This document shows positions 32,659 through 42,131 of a DNA stretch of 64,000 nt, one piece after another; positions within the stretch are counted from its first letter, which is position 1, and the number at the start of each line of letters is the position of its first letter. The DNA is taken from the NCBI GenBank assembly GCA_033549065.1, contig JAWSUE010000005.1, forward strand, positions 1 through 64,000. Reading direction: 5' to 3'. This DNA is from Bacillota bacterium. GTDB lineage: Bacteria; Bacillota; Dethiobacteria; DTU022. The notes below the pieces were generated by a model. It did not search any database. It was given only the letters and a program-made list of their open reading frames with translations, and had not been told where the DNA came from. Position numbers and translations under genes: made by a program.

Positions 32659-32889
32659 TTACTTTGACACAAGTAAACCTATCCCGATCCAGATTGTCCA
32701 GATACCACCAATCAGGGCGGCTAGTATGATGACAATCCCTAATGCCTTCGCAAAATTCACAGACATAACTCCTCGCCACTGAGGACGAAGGATTAACATT
32801 GGTGCTGTCATGTAGATATAGAGGGCAAATGGAATTGTGAGCAAGAGAATAATACCAAGAACAATAAAAATATAAGAAAACCAGGCCAT
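32659..32889 (-). CDS. Small two-helix membrane protein
   Basis: A 76-residue protein with hydrophobic helices at about residues 3-28 and 46-73 (FSYIFIVLGIILLLTIPFAL; LGIVIILAALIGGIWTIWIG). The ATG at 32889 has an AAGGGAGGG site 7 bp upstream, which supports translation. No family recognised. It lies 46 bp upstream of the selenoprotein gene in the same direction and might be co-transcribed. Confidence 0.6.
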   Translation of the reverse strand: MAWFSYIFIVLGIILLLTIPFALYIYMTAPMLILRPQWRGVMSVNFAKALGIVIILAALIGGIWTIWIGIGLLVSK

Positions 32890-32974
32890 TTTTTTCCCTC
32901 CCTTATTTATTTATACACGAATTTCCGGATAAGTTAAATGAAGCCGGGTTATTTTATGAAAATAAGCTTTGAAG

Positions 32975-32980
32975 TATAAT
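32975..32980 (+). promoter_or_regulatory. -10 box directly ahead of the U32 start codon
   Basis: A consensus TATAAT ends 6 bp before ATG 32987, so transcription would start at or next to the start codon. No ribosome-binding site is visible. The -35 region (around 32952) is weak. Confidence 0.4.
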
Positions 32981-32986
32981 AGAAAC

Positions 32987-34216
32987 ATGGAACTTCTTTC
33001 ACCGGCCGGAAATCTTGAAAAACTGAAAGCAGCAGTTCGCTTCGGGGCTGATGCAGTTTACTGTGGCGCCGGTGCTTTTTCCCTGAGGGCACCGGAAACC
33101 TCGTTTTCACTGGATGAACTTGCTGAAGGGATTTCTTATGCCCGTCGACATGGCAGCCGGGTCTATCTGGCAATGAATATTTTTGCCTTCGACGAAGATT
33201 TCGAAGAGATGATCGACTATTTCAAGCAGGCAGTGGATTTGGGAATAGATGCAGTAATTGTTTCCGATCCCGGCATGCTTTCGTTGGTCCGGGATATGAA
33301 ATCCGGGGTAAAGATTCATTTGAGTACCCAGGCCAATACAATGAATAGCGAAAGTGTGAAGTTTTGGAGAAACCAGGGAGTAGACAGGATTATTTTAGCC
33401 CGGGAACTCAGCCTGGATCAGATCAGCTGGATCAGGAAGAGTGTTCCCGGTATTGAGCTGGAAGTTTTTGTCCACGGGGCAATGTGCATGGCTTTCTCGG
33501 GTCGATGCCTGCTGTCGAAGTTTTTGAATGATCGCTCCGCGAACAGGGGGCTTTGCACACAGCCCTGCCGCTGGGAATATAATATGCGGGAAGTAAACCG
33601 TTCTGAAGATTTAACAATCATTGAGGAAGCGGGAGGTACGTTCATTTTAAATTCAAAAGATCTCTGCATGATCGAACATATCCCTGAGCTTGTTTCCTCC
33701 GGTGTAGACAGTATCAAAATTGAGGGTCGGATGAAGACTGTATACTATGTTGCGGCCACCACCAGGATTTACCGGGCAGCCTTGAATGAATACAGCCGTT
33801 TGGGAGAAGCCTTCAGTTTTAACCCGCAGTGGCTGGATGAACTTGAAAAGGTTTCTCACCGGCCGTACACAACCGGATTTTTTATGCCTGATCGGGAAGA
33901 TGATACTGAATATACGAAGGATTCATCATATATCAGGGGTTATGATTTTGTCGGTATGGTCGAACAGCATATCCCTGAAAAGAATCTAATGCGTATTAAA
34001 GCGAGAAACAGGTTTTCGGCAGGAGACATGCTGGAAATTCTGGATCCTGAAAAAAGTGAAGTTATTCTGATTAAAGTTGGTCGTATAAGTGATACAGAAA
34101 CAGGGGGAGTTCTGGAGGCGGCACATAATAGCTACCGGGTAGATATAAACCTTGCAAACAACCTGAGCACTCATGTAAGCAGTGATTCAATTATCAGGAG
34201 AAAGAGCGATAATTAA
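32987..34216 (+). CDS. U32-family peptidase-like protein
   Basis: A 409-residue U32 protein. The N-terminus MELLSPAGNLEKLKAAVRFG with GADAVYCGAGAFSLRA, the signature ELEVFVHGAMCMAFSGRC and the cysteines of NRGLCTQPCRW are all present. Many U32 proteins (TrhP/RlhA group) are RNA-hydroxylation factors dependent on prephenate and iron-sulfur rather than peptidases. The C-terminal beta-barrel extension (about 330-405) is present. The start has no ribosome-binding site, and a leaderless mRNA is possible. It overlaps the convergent GNAT fragment by 4 bp. Confidence 0.88.
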   Translation: MELLSPAGNLEKLKAAVRFGADAVYCGAGAFSLRAPETSFSLDELAEGISYARRHGSRVYLAMNIFAFDEDFEEMIDYFKQAVDLGIDAVIVSDPGMLSLVRDMKSGVKIHLSTQANTMNSESVKFWRNQGVDRIILARELSLDQISWIRKSVPGIELEVFVHGAMCMAFSGRCLLSKFLNDRSANRGLCTQPCRWEYNMREVNRSEDLTIIEEAGGTFILNSKDLCMIEHIPELVSSGVDSIKIEGRMKTVYYVAATTRIYRAALNEYSRLGEAFSFNPQWLDELEKVSHRPYTTGFFMPDREDDTEYTKDSSYIRGYDFVGMVEQHIPEKNLMRIKARNRFSAGDMLEILDPEKSEVILIKVGRISDTETGGVLEAAHNSYRVDINLANNLSTHVSSDSIIRRKSDN

Positions 34217-34602
34217 TTAATATATCTTTCGGCTAGTTTATCCAATCTGTAATACTCATATGCACAAGTTATTTCAAACCCGCTTTTCTTATACAGAGTT
34301 AAAGCATTCTCATTTTTGCTTTCCACCTCGATTTCAATTGTTGAAAAGCCTCTTACTGTCAAATCTTTGATAATTAGCGTTAGAAGTTCTTTCCCGAATC
34401 CTTTACCCTGAAACTCCGGCATGATCCCCAAACCGTAAATTGAAGCCTTTGGCCTTTCAAAGTATGCCGAGCCGAGGCCGATCCTATTCCCCTCATATTC
34501 GGTACAATATTGACGGCGGCTGTCTAGATAAAAAATATTGTTCAAGATTGCTTTTGTTTCTTCATAATTATCATTGAAAATTGCCTCCCATATTTTATTT
34601 GT
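34213..34602 (-). pseudogene. GNAT acetyltransferase domain without its own start
   Basis: The frame encodes a GNAT domain from ATKAI-like helix through GIMPEFQGKGFGKELLTLII and ENALTLYKKSGFE to the stop at 34213. The open frame extends upstream with protein-like sequence (KIWEAIFNDNYEETKAILNN) to the TAG stop of the flavodoxin-fold gene (34603-34605), with no ATG or GTG. The only internal candidate is TTG at 34545. Either the gene lost its 5' part, or it is translated by readthrough of that in-frame TAG. A GGGAGG site and ATG at about 34580 open a 10-codon peptide in another frame only. Confidence 0.55.
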
Positions 34603-35289
34603 CTAGTTCAGATAGGGACGTGCTTTGTAATCTTCGCATTCGGCTTTCCTGGCATCTTTTTTAATCCGGTAATTCATATACCAGGTAATCAAACGGCGCA
34701 TCAGTGGTGGAAAGGTAAAGGTCAGAAGTTCCTGACTTTTTCCGGGTATCGGTTCCCCTGCCAGTATTGCTTCTACCGCCAGCTGGAATCCTTCGATGAA
34801 TCGTTGACCTTTCGTACCCAGGTCTTCTAAGTTTGCACCGTTAATCATTGGCCCACCGCCAAAAGCTATTCCTCCGCTCCAGGCCATGCCTGTTTGCCGG
34901 GCGAAATAATGGCAGTTTTCCAGTAGGGGCTGGAGGCGTGTTTGATCGGGAAAACCACACTGTCCTACTGCGAAGAATGTTTTCCCCTCGAGTACGTTTT
35001 TGTATTCATCAGCCAGTTTTTCCAACAGCCATATATCTGAGTAGGGTAAAGTATCGGAATAAACAGGAGCAATCAATCCCAGAATATCGCAGTCCGCTAT
35101 TTTTTTAACCAGGATCTGCAGGTCTGTTTTACCATTAAAAAACGGTAAAAGATGGAGTATTTCAGCCTGGTGACCGGATCTTTCAGCAAGCTGTTTTATG
35201 GTCCGGGCAAAAGAGTATGATGTACCGGATTTGCGGGGGCTTCCATTGATCAGAATTATATTTTTCAAACCCGCATTGCTATTATTCAT
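34603..35289 (-). CDS. NADPH-dependent FMN reductase/flavodoxin-fold protein
   Basis: A 228-residue flavodoxin-like protein: NIILINGSPRKSGTSYSFAR is the FMN phosphate loop, LGLIAPVYSDTLPY and FFAVGQCGFPDQ the other cofactor loops. The last 40 residues add a basic helical tail. Start ATG 35289 suits AGAGAGG upstream. It follows a broken flavodoxin-type gene with an 8-bp overlap. The stop is TAG, in frame with the downstream GNAT domain. Probable NAD(P)H quinone or FMN reductase of unknown substrate. Confidence 0.8.
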   Translation of the reverse strand: MNNSNAGLKNIILINGSPRKSGTSYSFARTIKQLAERSGHQAEILHLLPFFNGKTDLQILVKKIADCDILGLIAPVYSDTLPYSDIWLLEKLADEYKNVLEGKTFFAVGQCGFPDQTRLQPLLENCHYFARQTGMAWSGGIAFGGGPMINGANLEDLGTKGQRFIEGFQLAVEAILAGEPIPGKSQELLTFTFPPLMRRLITWYMNYRIKKDARKAECEDYKARPYLN

Positions 35290-35711
35290 TTCTGCCACCT
35301 CTCTGAAGATTGTTGTGGAACCATTCTTTTATGCCAGCTGCGGATAGATCCGGTTCAGTAACCAGGGCAAGGTGGGATGACTGCAGGTTATGGGCATTAT
35401 GGGCCACCAGCTTCTTAAAACTTTCGACCTCATCTTCCGGTAAGTTGCCGGCCAAACCGATGCCGATCAACATCTTGGGTCCATATCGTGAAGGGTGAAC
35501 CATCGTGCACATCATCTTCGAATACACAACGGCCGGGGCTTTTATAAGCGCAGGATCCGCAACTTATACAGTGCTTGATATCCAGGTCTTCCAATCGAAA
35601 CATCTGAAAATCTTCGGATTCCGGTAAGCCATTTTTTATGCCATCAATCAAATTATCTTCATACAAACTAATTTCTTTGGCTGTAAGGCCATTTAAAACA
35701 ACTGTAGACAT
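35282..35711 (-). pseudogene. Broken flavodoxin-family oxidoreductase
   Basis: The first part (from 35711) starts STVVLNGLTAKEISLYEDN and includes the cysteine motif HCISCGSCAYKSPGRCVFEDD of Fe-S flavoproteins (written from position about 46; run limited to HCISCGSC and GRCVFEDD). The continuation HPSRYGPKMLIGIGLAGN to the end at 35282 is in another frame, overlapping at about 35430-35527. Compared with intact relatives the middle (FMN second loop) is missing, so both a frameshift and an internal deletion are likely. Confidence 0.65.
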
Positions 35712-35823
35712 TTTTACCTCCTCATGCCAAAGATCAATAAATATTTTTTCAAAACCAACACTCCTAATCTTTTAAAGCTCCTATGTTATGTGCTATATAA
35801 TTATAGAGTCGCTGCCGGGGTTA

Positions 35824-37215
35824 TTAGAGCAGCCCAAAAATTCTTGCCACAACCGGTATCCAGGCTGCAGTAACCAGCACCCAAACAATGGTGGTTAGAG
35901 AACCGCTAACAAACATATCCCTTATTGAATAGTAGCCCTGCGAGTAAGTAATCAGTGGGACTGCATCAAGGGGGACCAGGAGGCATGCTCCTCCCAAAAA
36001 TGCCAGTGGAATAAATAAGATAACGGGATTTATATTTATTAAAAGTGCCAGGCTATATAATGGTGCGACAAGGATTGTAATTATCGCCGGGGCAATCGGT
36101 ATGGGCAATTTTAGAAGGGCAACGAAGAGGCCGATAACTACCAGCAGCATGAAAAGATCCAGGGTAACAAGCCTGTGTATAAAAAGGTTTACCAGCCAAT
36201 CGCCTAATTCAGCTTTAATCGCTGCCTGACCGATTGAAATTACTCCACCCATCATAATTATGGCGTTCCAGCTGACATCACATGAAAACTCTTCCCACTC
36301 GAGAATTTTTATACCTGGCATGAAAAGCAAAATCATGCCGGCGACAGCAATTAAAGTTAGATTAAGCATTGGCACCCACGAACTGGCAACCCAGAGGATT
36401 ATTACAGCTGAAATAATTACTAATAATTTCTTCTCCTGTATATCCATTTTGCGCGGAATCTCGTCATTCATAAGAAAATCAGTTATTATACTTTTATCTA
36501 GATCTGCCGGTTTAAACAACCTGTTCAAAATCAACCAGCAAACCGGCAAAAGAACTATTGTTACCGGGATGCCAAAAACCATCCATTCCAGAAAACTGAC
36601 TGTTATACCGGAATGTTCTTCTAACAAGCTGAGGGTCAGGATATTTATTGAACTTCCGACGGGGGTCATGATCCCACCGATCATGCCGGCAAAAGGAATA
36701 GATATCATTATCACTTTTCCAAAATCAGCTTTACTCTGTTTGTCTCTCATTTTAGCCAGCAATCCCAGGGCCAGACCCATAAAAAGTGACGTAACAGGAA
36801 CATTTGACATGATAGATGATAGGAGTGCCGTGGCAATCATGAAAACCAGGAGTATTTTGCTTGCACTGTTTCCTGATTTCTTGAGTAAACTTCTGATTAA
36901 TCGCTGAGCAAGAGGAGTTTTAATTATGGCAAAGGAAATAGCAAAGGAGGCCAATACAAAAAAGATAACCGGGTTGGCAAAGTTTGCAAATGCCTCGCCC
37001 AGGGTGTTTACTCCGAATAGTGGTTGCAGGATCATTACCAGTAGGGCTGTTACCGAGAGTGGGACAACTTCGAGAATCCAAAATATTAATCCGATCAACA
37101 ATATTCCCAGGGTTCTCTGGGCGATCTCTGTCAGACCAAACATAGGAGGGGCGAGTGCAGTAAATACCAGAACTATTGATGCGAGTAAAATACCTGTAAA
37201 CATTTTTGTATTCAT
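35824..37215 (-). CDS. SLC13/DASS-family anion symporter
   Basis: A 463-residue membrane protein with about 12 helices of the divalent-anion:Na+ symporter family. Typical pieces are ILEVVPLSVTALLVMILQPL near the N-terminus, GGIMTPVGSSINILTL (an SNT-like substrate/sodium hairpin) and LGGACLLVPLDAVPLITYSQ near the C-terminus. The substrate may be a dicarboxylate, sulfate or another acid. It is downstream of the AOR/alcohol dehydrogenase genes in the same direction, but a terminator-like hairpin lies between. Confidence 0.88.
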   Translation of the reverse strand: MNTKMFTGILLASIVLVFTALAPPMFGLTEIAQRTLGILLIGLIFWILEVVPLSVTALLVMILQPLFGVNTLGEAFANFANPVIFFVLASFAISFAIIKTPLAQRLIRSLLKKSGNSASKILLVFMIATALLSSIMSNVPVTSLFMGLALGLLAKMRDKQSKADFGKVIMISIPFAGMIGGIMTPVGSSINILTLSLLEEHSGITVSFLEWMVFGIPVTIVLLPVCWLILNRLFKPADLDKSIITDFLMNDEIPRKMDIQEKKLLVIISAVIILWVASSWVPMLNLTLIAVAGMILLFMPGIKILEWEEFSCDVSWNAIIMMGGVISIGQAAIKAELGDWLVNLFIHRLVTLDLFMLLVVIGLFVALLKLPIPIAPAIITILVAPLYSLALLININPVILFIPLAFLGGACLLVPLDAVPLITYSQGYYSIRDMFVSGSLTTIVWVLVTAAWIPVVARIFGLL

Positions 37216-37294
37216 ATTTACGCTCCTAACATTTGGATAGTAGATATCGATCAGTTTTATCTATATGATGGTCAAATGAACTTGATAATTTAAA

Positions 37295-37323
37295 AGTTAC
37301 CCGGGCTGTGTAACCCGGGTACT
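37295..37323 (-). terminator. Hairpin after the AOR gene
   Basis: GTTACCCGGG and AACCCGGGTAC pair with one bulged base around a CTGTGT loop, followed on the minus strand by AACTTTTAAATT. Placed 57 bp beyond the AOR stop, it likely ends the alcohol dehydrogenase-AOR transcript. Confidence 0.6.
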
Positions 37324-37379
37324 TTATTTACCGGATACTATTATTGGTCCAATTTGATTTTACGGCTAATTGGTGTTGA

Positions 37380-39254
37380 TTATTTATTCACCAGTTTTTC
37401 TGCTTCTTTATGAAGTCCCAGTTCTTTAAGTCTGGCAGCGGTGGGTGTTCCATCTTTATCCCATCCCCTGACCTCATAATATTCATCGAGCATTTTATTT
37501 AAATCCTCGCGGCTGATTAGCTGCCCCTTTGAGTTGCCTTCGGGGATGGGCTCACTAAGTATTCTTTCCGGAAAAGTATCATCCTTACGGTTTAATCCTG
37601 CTAATATGTTAAATACCCTGGCTACATTGGTGATTCTCTCTCCGACTTTTAGGACCTCATCAGGTGATAGTTCTATTCCAGTCAGCGCTTTTAGCAGGTT
37701 TGCAGTATTATCGGCAGCATCTAAAATAAAGGCCTGCCCGAGGAAGAAGCTGCACATCGGTGCACTGTCACAGGTGGAGGCAGTTATATCCTGGTTATAT
37801 ACCGTTTCCCTGCCTTTGCCTTCAATGGCAAAGCGATCTACCGGGGCAGGAACGGGTATGCCAAATATTTCGTGGTTCGAATAACCACGGTTATGATCTG
37901 CACCTGTGTATGAAGTGGCATAATTTAAACCATGTGCTTTGGCTCCGCGAATGTCGTATGCCGGCATCTCCAATCCCTTTACATGCATGGCAATTTTTTC
38001 TGAGCCTTTGCCTATTTTTTCAGCGGCGATCCTGACTCCGTTTGTCAAAAGGGCTCCAAAGCCTCGACGGTAAGCCATATCGATCAAGAGGTCCATCATT
38101 GCTTTATCGTTACCAAACCTGAGATCTATCCCACCGGTATCCTCTTTGGTCAGAAGGCCTTTTTCATAAAGTTCCATAGCCCAGCCAATCGTAACTCCGG
38201 CGGAGATAGAGTCGAGACCCAGTTCATCACAGAGGCGGTCTCCTGCAATGACTGCATCAAAGCTGTCGATGCCTACGGTTCCTCCCAGGGAATAAACCGT
38301 TTCGTATTCCGGACCTTCCGTCATTATACCGGCATAGTTACCCTCGCGGGCAATACTCATCTGGCTGCAGCCAACAGGACAGTTGTAACAGCGATGACGA
38401 CCTATTTTCATTTCTTCAGCAGCATCCAAACCAAGTTTGTCGAAAGGATCCCACGCACCGGTAGCAGACCAGTTTTTGGTGGCAAATATGCCCATTTCAG
38501 AAGTTACTGCGTAAGCCAGGGGTGTGCCGAACTTGGAAAATTTAGGGTAGGTCACTTCACTGTCTCGCAGGGCTTTTCTCATGCTGGCCAGCGCTTTTTC
38601 GTATGCTTCCGGATCAGCAATGCCAATTTCATTGCTGCCACGTATTGCAATTGCTTTCAGGTTTTTTGAGCCCATGACCGCACCCATCCCTTTCCGGCCG
38701 AGTGCCCTGCGTTCGTTAATTATACAGGCCATATTGGATAGATTTTCACCAGCTGGTCCGATTGCCGCGACACGAATATTTTGGTCGCGCAGATCATCCT
38801 TGATGATCTGCTGGCAGTCAAATGTTCTCGTATTCCAAACTTTATCAGCCGGGCGGAAGATAATTTTATCGTTGTTGATCCAAAGGTAGCTGGGTTTTTC
38901 TGATTTACCTTCTATTATTATTGTATCGTAACCGGCTAATTTCATTTCTGCAGGGAAATATCCCCCGGAAAGAGCCATTCCCACGGCTCCGGTTAATGGA
39001 GATTTAGCAGTTACTGTCATCCGACTGGCGCAGGGAATTGTAGTGCCACAAAATGGACCGGAGGAGAAAATCAACTTATTGTCGGGACCCAATGGATCTG
39101 TGTCAGGCGACACTTCATCAAGTAGAGTTTTTATACCAAAACCGGCACCGCCGATAAAATTCCGGGCCATATCTTCAGATGTCGGTTCAAATGAATATGT
39201 TTGATTACTCAGGTTGATTCGTAGTGTCTTTCCTGTATATCCGCCTTTAAACAT
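37380..39254 (-). CDS. Aldehyde:ferredoxin oxidoreductase (tungsten)
   Basis: A 624-residue AOR-family protein. GGYTGKTLRINLSNQTYSFE and RRALGRKGMGAVMGSKNLK bind the tungstopterin, and RCYNCPVGCSQM provides the first three 4Fe-4S cysteines, with a later cysteine in STCDSAPMCSF. It oxidises aldehydes to acids, or runs in reverse, with ferredoxin. The iron alcohol dehydrogenase gene 56 bp upstream suggests an alcohol-aldehyde-acid route. ATG 39254 (second of two tandem ATGs) is best spaced from GAGGGAG. Confidence 0.9.
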   Translation of the reverse strand: MFKGGYTGKTLRINLSNQTYSFEPTSEDMARNFIGGAGFGIKTLLDEVSPDTDPLGPDNKLIFSSGPFCGTTIPCASRMTVTAKSPLTGAVGMALSGGYFPAEMKLAGYDTIIIEGKSEKPSYLWINNDKIIFRPADKVWNTRTFDCQQIIKDDLRDQNIRVAAIGPAGENLSNMACIINERRALGRKGMGAVMGSKNLKAIAIRGSNEIGIADPEAYEKALASMRKALRDSEVTYPKFSKFGTPLAYAVTSEMGIFATKNWSATGAWDPFDKLGLDAAEEMKIGRHRCYNCPVGCSQMSIAREGNYAGIMTEGPEYETVYSLGGTVGIDSFDAVIAGDRLCDELGLDSISAGVTIGWAMELYEKGLLTKEDTGGIDLRFGNDKAMMDLLIDMAYRRGFGALLTNGVRIAAEKIGKGSEKIAMHVKGLEMPAYDIRGAKAHGLNYATSYTGADHNRGYSNHEIFGIPVPAPVDRFAIEGKGRETVYNQDITASTCDSAPMCSFFLGQAFILDAADNTANLLKALTGIELSPDEVLKVGERITNVARVFNILAGLNRKDDTFPERILSEPIPEGNSKGQLISREDLNKMLDEYYEVRGWDKDGTPTAARLKELGLHKEAEKLVNK

Positions 39255-39310
39255 CATATCACTCCCTCTTTAATGATTAGTGAGCTTTATTAATCATACC
39301 AATTAACTGT

Positions 39311-40462
39311 TTACAAATCATAAGTTTTATATAAAATATTTAAAACAGTTTCCGGGTCAGTTTCTTTTGGAATAAAGTTACCACAGTCATCATGTAATAC
39401 TTCAGGGGCCATCCTGGCGAGTTCATCTTTACTGATATTCAAATCTTTCATTATGGGTAATCCCAGTTTTTTTGTAAAAACCCTGATTTCATTTGCTACA
39501 ACCTTTCCCAGATCTTCCGGGCTTATTTCATCAACATTAATGCCCATTGCTTTTCCGGCTATCTTCACTTTTTCCGGTACTGCATCGGCAACATATTCAA
39601 CAACTTCCGGCAAGGCAATTGCACACAGAGTGCCATGGGAAACATGGAAATATGCTCCCAGAGTATGGGCGATTGCATGACCAAGCTGGGGCGGGGCATC
39701 GTTGAATGCAATCCCGGCGATCATCGCTGCCAGGCTTAAATTACTTCTAATCTCAGGATTGGAAGGATCCATAAGAGCCGCAGGTAAATTATTATACACT
39801 AAACTGATCACCCGTTCCGAAAGAATATCGGAAACCGGGTTGGCCAGGGCTGAGGTCAGAGCTTCTACCCCGTGCGAAAAAGCATCTATACCTGTTACCA
39901 CAGTTAATTCTGCAGGGAGGCCAACGGTGAAACCAGGGTCAACTATGGCCAGACTGGCTACACAGGGAGCTCCTATTACGCCGCTTTTCTTATCGGCATC
40001 TGTATCGGTTACAACACTAATAGCATTGGCTTCGCTGCCTGTACCGGCAGTGGTGGGTATCAAAATCATAGTTTTTCCGGGTTTTAAAGGAATACTTTTG
40101 TCAAAGTATCGGATAATCGGTGATGGGTTGCCCAGAAGAACGTTGATTCCTTTAGCTGCATCCAGTGCGCTACCTCCTCCGACACCAACGATGCTATCGA
40201 TTTCTTCTGCTTTGGCAAAAGCGGCACCTTCCTCAATCATGCTGGCCGGAGGATCTGGCATGACTTTGTCATAAGCTACCGTTTGGATTCCTTCTTTGTT
40301 GATTAAGCTGATAATTCTGTCAGCAATTCCAGATTTCTTGATCACTTTTCCGTGGACAACAAGCACTTTTTTGCATCCCAACTCTTTGACCTTGACTCCA
40401 ACCTGTTCTGAAGCTCCGTGACCGAACATAATCGGAGGCGTTGGGTTAATATTGTAAATCAT
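39311..40462 (-). CDS. Iron-containing alcohol dehydrogenase
   Basis: A 383-residue group III alcohol dehydrogenase. GVGGGSALDAAKGINVLL binds NAD(P), IPTTAGTGSEANAISVVTD follows, and iron ligands are in DAFSHGVEAL and the histidines of LGHAIAHTLGAYFHVSHG. It interconverts an alcohol and its aldehyde, with the AOR gene just downstream as a likely partner. Stop and start regions are normal. Confidence 0.92.
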   Translation of the reverse strand: MIYNINPTPPIMFGHGASEQVGVKVKELGCKKVLVVHGKVIKKSGIADRIISLINKEGIQTVAYDKVMPDPPASMIEEGAAFAKAEEIDSIVGVGGGSALDAAKGINVLLGNPSPIIRYFDKSIPLKPGKTMILIPTTAGTGSEANAISVVTDTDADKKSGVIGAPCVASLAIVDPGFTVGLPAELTVVTGIDAFSHGVEALTSALANPVSDILSERVISLVYNNLPAALMDPSNPEIRSNLSLAAMIAGIAFNDAPPQLGHAIAHTLGAYFHVSHGTLCAIALPEVVEYVADAVPEKVKIAGKAMGINVDEISPEDLGKVVANEIRVFTKKLGLPIMKDLNISKDELARMAPEVLHDDCGNFIPKETDPETVLNILYKTYDL

Positions 40463-40829
40463 TTAGTAACAACCCCTTTCAAATTTTTGTTACATGCCGA
40501 AGCAACCAGAGCCATTTTTCAATTAAATATTAAGGTTTATCAACATACAATCTATTCATTTAAAAACTAACAATGCTCAACTCGCTTGCATTTATAGCAT
40601 ATAAGCAGCAAATGAGTAATTATGCCAGGCAGGGGGTGAACACTAAATATTCTTGTTTGACAAAATGCTACAAATATTATATATCTATATATATAGAGAT
40701 TTCAACTTATTTTTTATGAAGACAAATAAAACAGGCTCAAAGTGGGGGGTGTTAAACAATAACTTCCTAAATTATAGAGAACGGTTACAATGCCATCTGT
40801 ACGGAAAAAATTTACTGGGGGTAAATTGT
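40463..40829. promoter_or_regulatory. Divergent intergenic region with promoter for the Liv operon
   Basis: No gene is seen in these 367 bp. On the plus strand TTGACA (40657-40662) and TATATC (40680-40685) are 17 bp apart, and the -10 is followed by a 12-bp palindrome CTATATATATAG (40685-40696) that may be an operator. A longer imperfect dyad (CTCGCTTGC near 40578 with GCAAATGAG near 40606) lies between the divergent genes. Upstream ATG frames before 40830 lack sites for translation. Confidence 0.5.
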
Positions 40830-42080
40830 ATGGCAAAAAAAATCCTGCTTGTCCTGTTTGTTTTCGGTTTGATATTGACTTTAATCACAGCTGGTTGTGC
40901 TCCTGAAGAAGTAGTACCGGATGAAGAACCGCTGGAGGATAAGGATGTTCTGATTTTTGGAGGTTCGAGATCGCAATCAGGCCCGTTTGCTGTTTTTGAT
41001 GAAGTTGCATTCGGACCAATTTATCGCATGTGGGCAGATGAAGTTAATGAACGCGGTGGTATCTATGTGGAAGAATACGGTAAGCAGATTCCGGTTGAAC
41101 TCCTGATCTATGATGATACATCCGACCTGGGCACAATGACCAGACTTCTGGAAAGACTGATGGTCGAAGATCAGGTAGATTTCCTTCTGCCGCCGGTCAG
41201 TACTGCTTTCCTGAAGACGGCATCCGAGTTGGCAAATGAAAATGGTTATATCCTTCTGGGAGCTGAAGGAGGAGCCAAGGAACTGGAACCACTGATGGCC
41301 AGTTTGCCCTACTTCTTCTCAATACTGAACCATGCAACCCATCAGGTACCAGCCCTGGTCGATATGCTGGCTGATGCCGGTGTCGAATCGGCAGCGATTA
41401 TGTTCATTGCCGATCAGCACGGGATTGAGTATTCAGGGGATGCTGTTCCGCTGCTGGAAGCCAAGGGTATTGAAATTATTTTCTCCACGAGCGTTCCGCC
41501 CGAAGTCGACGATGTTTCGGCTTTGATCAGCGAAGCGCAGGTAGCCGGAGCTGACGCCTTCCTTTCTTTCTGCTATCCGGATCAGAACTTCCTGCTTATG
41601 GGACAGATGATCGAAATGGGATACAGCCCCGATGTTTTACTACTTGGTCCCGGAGGCAACTTCCACTTCTTCCCGGGGATTTTTGGACCTATGGCAGAAG
41701 GTGTTATGTCCTGGGGAGCATGGAATGAAAAGAGTGGCACTGGTGCTGCCGAGTTTTATGAAAAATTCACCGCCTACTACGGAGGAGAAGACTTATTAGA
41801 TTGGTGGGGCCACCTGCCCTATTATTCCTCGCTACAGATCCTGGAGCAGGCAATAGAAAGAGCCGGGACACTCGATCAATCTGTGATCAGGGATATTATT
41901 GCTACCGAGGAATTCGAAACTGTAATGGGAACTATCCATTTTGTAAACGGCCAGCTGCCTGCCGAGGCTTATGTCGGACAGGTTGGCCAGTGGCAAAACG
42001 GAAAGTATGAGGTTATTGCCCCGGCTAACCAGGCCACGGCTGCACCAATGGTTCCCAAGCCCAACTGGGCCGGTCAGTAA
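40830..42080 (+). CDS. Liv-type ABC transporter substrate-binding lipoprotein
   Basis: A 416-residue lipoprotein: hydrophobic signal LLVLFVFGLILTLITAGC with lipobox cysteine, acidic linker, then a type I periplasmic-binding fold of the branched-chain amino-acid/amide family (GGIYVEEYGKQIPVELLIYD, LPPVSTAFLKTASELAN). Start ATG 40830 follows GGGGGT. It heads a complete importer operon with livHMGF. The ligand may be an amino acid, an amide or, given the methyl-transfer genes downstream, a methylated compound. The last is inference. Confidence 0.88.
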   Translation: MAKKILLVLFVFGLILTLITAGCAPEEVVPDEEPLEDKDVLIFGGSRSQSGPFAVFDEVAFGPIYRMWADEVNERGGIYVEEYGKQIPVELLIYDDTSDLGTMTRLLERLMVEDQVDFLLPPVSTAFLKTASELANENGYILLGAEGGAKELEPLMASLPYFFSILNHATHQVPALVDMLADAGVESAAIMFIADQHGIEYSGDAVPLLEAKGIEIIFSTSVPPEVDDVSALISEAQVAGADAFLSFCYPDQNFLLMGQMIEMGYSPDVLLLGPGGNFHFFPGIFGPMAEGVMSWGAWNEKSGTGAAEFYEKFTAYYGGEDLLDWWGHLPYYSSLQILEQAIERAGTLDQSVIRDIIATEEFETVMGTIHFVNGQLPAEAYVGQVGQWQNGKYEVIAPANQATAAPMVPKPNWAGQ

Positions 42081-42131
42081 GTCACAAATTCAAATCGAAG
42101 AATAGCAACTGATTCTTGAAGGGTAACAATG

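Noticed and set aside
35282-35711. Recoding (TGA or TAG readthrough) to explain the split flavodoxin-type gene
   Set aside because: The two parts are in different frames and overlap, and the middle of the fold is missing, so decay by frameshift and deletion is simpler.
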